From: Micromonospora okii
GTDB lineage: Bacteria > Actinomycetota > Actinomycetes > Mycobacteriales > Micromonosporaceae
DNA length: 34,427 bases
Reading direction: 5' to 3'
Assembly (NCBI RefSeq): GCF_020884795.1
Contig: NZ_BBZF01000025.1
Span: 160,858 to 195,284, forward strand
The translations under genes and the position numbers were made by a program. Under the pieces are notes generated by a model. That model saw only the letters and a list, made by a program, of their open reading frames with translations, did not search any database and was not told where the DNA came from. Of this stretch, positions 32,403 through 34,427 are shown one piece after another. Position 1 is the first letter of the stretch. Each line of letters begins with the position of its first letter.

Positions 32403-32780
32403 ATGGACGTACCGGCGCACCTTCGGTACAGCGTCCACCACGAGTGGATCGACGACACGACCGATCCGGCGACGGTGGGGATCACCGCGTTCGCGGCCTC
32501 CGCGCTCGGCGACGTGATCTACGCGGAGCTGCCCGACCCGGGCAGTCACCTGACGGCCGGCGACGTGTGCGGCGAGGTGGAGTCCACCAAGTCGGTGGCC
32601 GAGCTCTACCTGCCCGTCAGCGGCGACGTCGTCGCCGTCAACGAGGAGGCTCTCGCGGACCCGGGGCTGATCGGCGCAGACCCGTACGGCAGAGGCTGGC
32701 TCCTGCGGGTGCGGGTGACCGGCGGGCCGCCCCTGATGTCGGCCGACGAGTACCGCGTCTTCGCTGACGACGCGCGATAG
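32403..32780 (+). CDS. gcvH: Glycine cleavage system H protein
   Basis: 125 residues from ATG 32403, with GAGGAG about ten bases before. The lipoyl-carrying lysine is Lys63 in GEVESTKSVAELYLPVSGDV, and the surrounding fold (YSVHHEWIDD, VGITAFAASALGDVIYAELP, and IGADPYGRGWLLRVRV) is complete. The H protein shuttles the aminomethyl group on its lipoyl arm between the P, T and L proteins of the glycine cleavage complex in the cytosol. In this operon the T gene is a remnant and P is not in the window, so working partners must come from elsewhere. It lies 10 bp before glyA, downstream of the glycine riboswitch. Confidence 0.95.
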   Translation: MDVPAHLRYSVHHEWIDDTTDPATVGITAFAASALGDVIYAELPDPGSHLTAGDVCGEVESTKSVAELYLPVSGDVVAVNEEALADPGLIGADPYGRGWLLRVRVTGGPPLMSADEYRVFADDAR

Positions 32781-32790
32781 GGAGACGACG

Positions 32791-34077
32791 ATGTACCTCG
32801 ACGCGGACCTGGCCGACCTCGACCCGCAGGTCGCCGAGGCGATCAGCTCCGAGCTGCGCCGACAGCGGCGGACGCTCGGCATGATCGCCTCGGAGAACCT
32901 CGCTCCCCGGGCGGTCCTGCAGGCCCAGGGCTCCGCCCTGACCAACAAGTACGCGGAAGGCTACCCGGGCCGGCGGTACTACGGCGGTTGTGAGCACGTC
33001 GACGACATCGAGCGCCTGGCGATCGAGCGCGCGAAGACGCTGTTCGGGGCGGCGTACGCCAACGTCCAGCCGCACTCCGGCTCGCAGGCCAACGCCGCCG
33101 TGATGGCGGCCCTGCTCGAACCCGGAGACACCCTGCTCGGCCTCGACCTCGCGCACGGCGGACACCTCACCCACGGCATGCGGGTCAATTTCTCGGGCCG
33201 GCTCTACCGCGCCGTCGGCTACCGGCTGAGGTCGGAGGACCTCCTCATCGACATGGACGAGGTGGAGCGGCTGGCGCACGAGCACCGACCGAAGCTGCTC
33301 GTCGCGGGGTGGTCGGCGTACCCGAGGACGCTGGACCTGCCGCGGTTCCGCCGCATCGCCGACGCCGTCGGCGCGTACCTGCTCGTGGACATGGCCCACT
33401 TCGCCGGGCTGGTCGCCGCGGGGCTGCACCCCAACCCGGTGCCCCACGCGCACGTCGTCACCCTGACCACCCACAAGACCCTCGGCGGGCCACGCGGTGG
33501 CGCCATCCTGAGCGGGGACACCGCGCTGGCCCGACGGCTGGATTCCGCGGTCTTCCCCGGGCAGCAGGGCGGCCCGCTCCAGCACACGGTGGCGGCCAAG
33601 GCGGTGGCGTTCCGGATCGCCGCCGGCCGGGAGTTCCGCGAGCGGCAACAGGCCGCCCTCCGTGGGGCGAGGGCCCTCGCCGACCGGCTCGGCGCGCCCG
33701 ACGTGCGTCGCGCCGGCATCCGAGTGGTCACCGGCGGCACCGACGTGCACCTGGTCCTGGTCGACCTGCGCGAGGCGGAGCTCGACGGGGTCCAGGCCGA
33801 ACACCTGCTGCACAGTGTGGGCATCACCGTCAACCGCAACGCCGTACCGTTCGATCCCCGCCCGCCCCTGGTCACCTCGGGGCTGCGGATCGGGACGTCC
33901 GGGCTCGCAACCCGGGGGTTCACCGACGCCGACTTCGTCGAGGTCGCCGACGTCATCGCCGTCACCCTGACCGGCGGTCGGGCCGGCGAGGCGCTGCGCC
34001 GCCGGGTCACCCGGCTCGTCGACCGGCATCCGCTGCACGCCAGCGTCACCGCATCATCGGGGGACAGCCTGCCATGA
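32791..34077 (+). CDS. glyA: Serine hydroxymethyltransferase
   Basis: 428 residues from ATG 32791 with a GGGAG site. PLP-dependent enzyme interconverting serine and glycine with tetrahydrofolate. Seen are MIASENLAPRAVL, the NKYAEGYPGRRYYGGCEHVD loop, SGSQANAAV, the DMAHFAGLVAAG cofactor strand and the Schiff-base Lys229 in TLTTHKTLGGPRGG. The C-terminus has TSGLRIGTSGLATRGF, which binds the substrate carboxylate. Length is normal. Because such operons occur beside a housekeeping glyA in many actinomycetes, this copy may be the glycine-induced, catabolic one; that is inference. Its stop overlaps the sdaA start by four bases. Confidence 0.96.
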   Translation: MYLDADLADLDPQVAEAISSELRRQRRTLGMIASENLAPRAVLQAQGSALTNKYAEGYPGRRYYGGCEHVDDIERLAIERAKTLFGAAYANVQPHSGSQANAAVMAALLEPGDTLLGLDLAHGGHLTHGMRVNFSGRLYRAVGYRLRSEDLLIDMDEVERLAHEHRPKLLVAGWSAYPRTLDLPRFRRIADAVGAYLLVDMAHFAGLVAAGLHPNPVPHAHVVTLTTHKTLGGPRGGAILSGDTALARRLDSAVFPGQQGGPLQHTVAAKAVAFRIAAGREFRERQQAALRGARALADRLGAPDVRRAGIRVVTGGTDVHLVLVDLREAELDGVQAEHLLHSVGITVNRNAVPFDPRPPLVTSGLRIGTSGLATRGFTDADFVEVADVIAVTLTGGRAGEALRRRVTRLVDRHPLHASVTASSGDSLP

Positions 34078-34427
34078 TCAGCGTTTTCGACCTCTTCAGC
34101 GTGGGCATCGGGCCGTCCAGCTCGCACACGGTGGGCCCGATGCGGGCCGCCCGCACGTTCGTCGCCGGGCTCAAGGCCGACGGGCTGCTCGCCGACACGG
34201 CCCGGGTGCGCGCGGAGCTGTTCGGCTCGCTGGGCGCGACCGGCCACGGTCACGGCAGCGACCGGGCCGTGCTGCTCGGGCTGGAGGGGGAGGCGCCGGA
34301 GACGGTCGACACCGACACCGTCGGCCCCCGGGTGGCCCGGGTCCGGGGCGAGGGGCGGCTCACCCTGTTCGGCACGCAGGAGGTCGACTTCGACCCGGAC
34401 CGGGACCTGGTGCTGCACCGGCGTCGG
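34074..34427 (+). CDS. sdaA: L-serine ammonia-lyase, iron-sulfur type (partial, 3' end outside window)
   Basis: ATG 34074 overlaps the glyA stop (ATGA), so translation is coupled. The 118 visible residues begin with SVFDLFSVGIGPSSSHTVGP, the N-terminal signature of L-serine dehydratase, followed by the beta subdomain with GSLGATGHGHGSDRAVLLGL. The iron-sulfur cluster cysteines lie in the later half, outside the window. The enzyme deaminates serine to pyruvate and ammonia. Together with glyA it would convert excess glycine to serine and then pyruvate, giving sense to control by a glycine riboswitch. Confidence 0.95.
   Translation, partial: MISVFDLFSVGIGPSSSHTVGPMRAARTFVAGLKADGLLADTARVRAELFGSLGATGHGHGSDRAVLLGLEGEAPETVDTDTVGPRVARVRGEGRLTLFGTQEVDFDPDRDLVLHRRR

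Noticed and set aside
1..34427. CRISPR array, tRNA or rRNA genes, transposase, integrase
   Set aside because: No regularly spaced repeats, cloverleaf or rRNA signature, and no DDE or recombinase motif was seen on either strand.

Overview
The window is a very GC-rich piece of chromosome with strong G/C bias at third codon positions, many GTG starts, GGAGG-type ribosome sites and ATGA/GTGA gene overlaps. Gene content (ECF41 sigma factor, P450, FAD monooxygenase, Tat-exported oxidases, secreted collagenase, glycine-riboswitch operon) points to a filamentous actinomycete, most likely Micromonosporaceae (Micromonospora or a relative). That placement is inferred from style and content, not from a marker gene. 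I found no rRNA, tRNA, CRISPR array, insertion sequence or plasmid/phage backbone gene.

Region 1-6.9 kb (minus strand) is a four-gene operon: a CHAT (caspase-like) protease, a small CBS-like/zinc-ribbon protein, a multi-pass membrane protein with a C-terminal SAF-like domain, and a very large TPR-type protein that runs off the left edge. Region 7.2-8.8 kb holds a broken GMC oxidoreductase, a tiny secreted protein and a DinB-like (DUF664) protein. Region 8.9-13.3 kb is a three-gene minus-strand operon (amidohydrolase, four-helix membrane protein, Tat-exported multicopper oxidase) divergent from an ECF41 sigma factor whose own upstream region carries an ECF41-type -35 element. Region 13.3-18.9 kb holds a membrane protein, an NmrA-like oxidoreductase, an FAD monooxygenase related to rifampicin hydroxylases, and a cytochrome P450.

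Region 18.9-23.3 kb is a two-gene minus-strand module: an approximately 570-residue protein of unknown function and a 909-residue protein with two phospholipase D-type HxK/GSxN motifs. It looks like a self-contained accessory, possibly defensive, unit between metabolic genes. Region 23.5-27 kb has an acyl-CoA oxidase-like flavoenzyme divergent from an alpha-methylacyl-CoA racemase, a pair suited to branched-chain acyl-CoA breakdown. An orphan response regulator, a secreted M9 collagenase and a LysR regulator follow.

The right end (31.6-34.4 kb) is a glycine/serine operon: a good promoter, a tandem glycine riboswitch, a decayed gcvT remnant, then intact gcvH, glyA and the start of sdaA. The most interesting points are the CHAT/TPR/membrane operon, the PLD-containing pair, and the riboswitch operon that has lost its gcvT.
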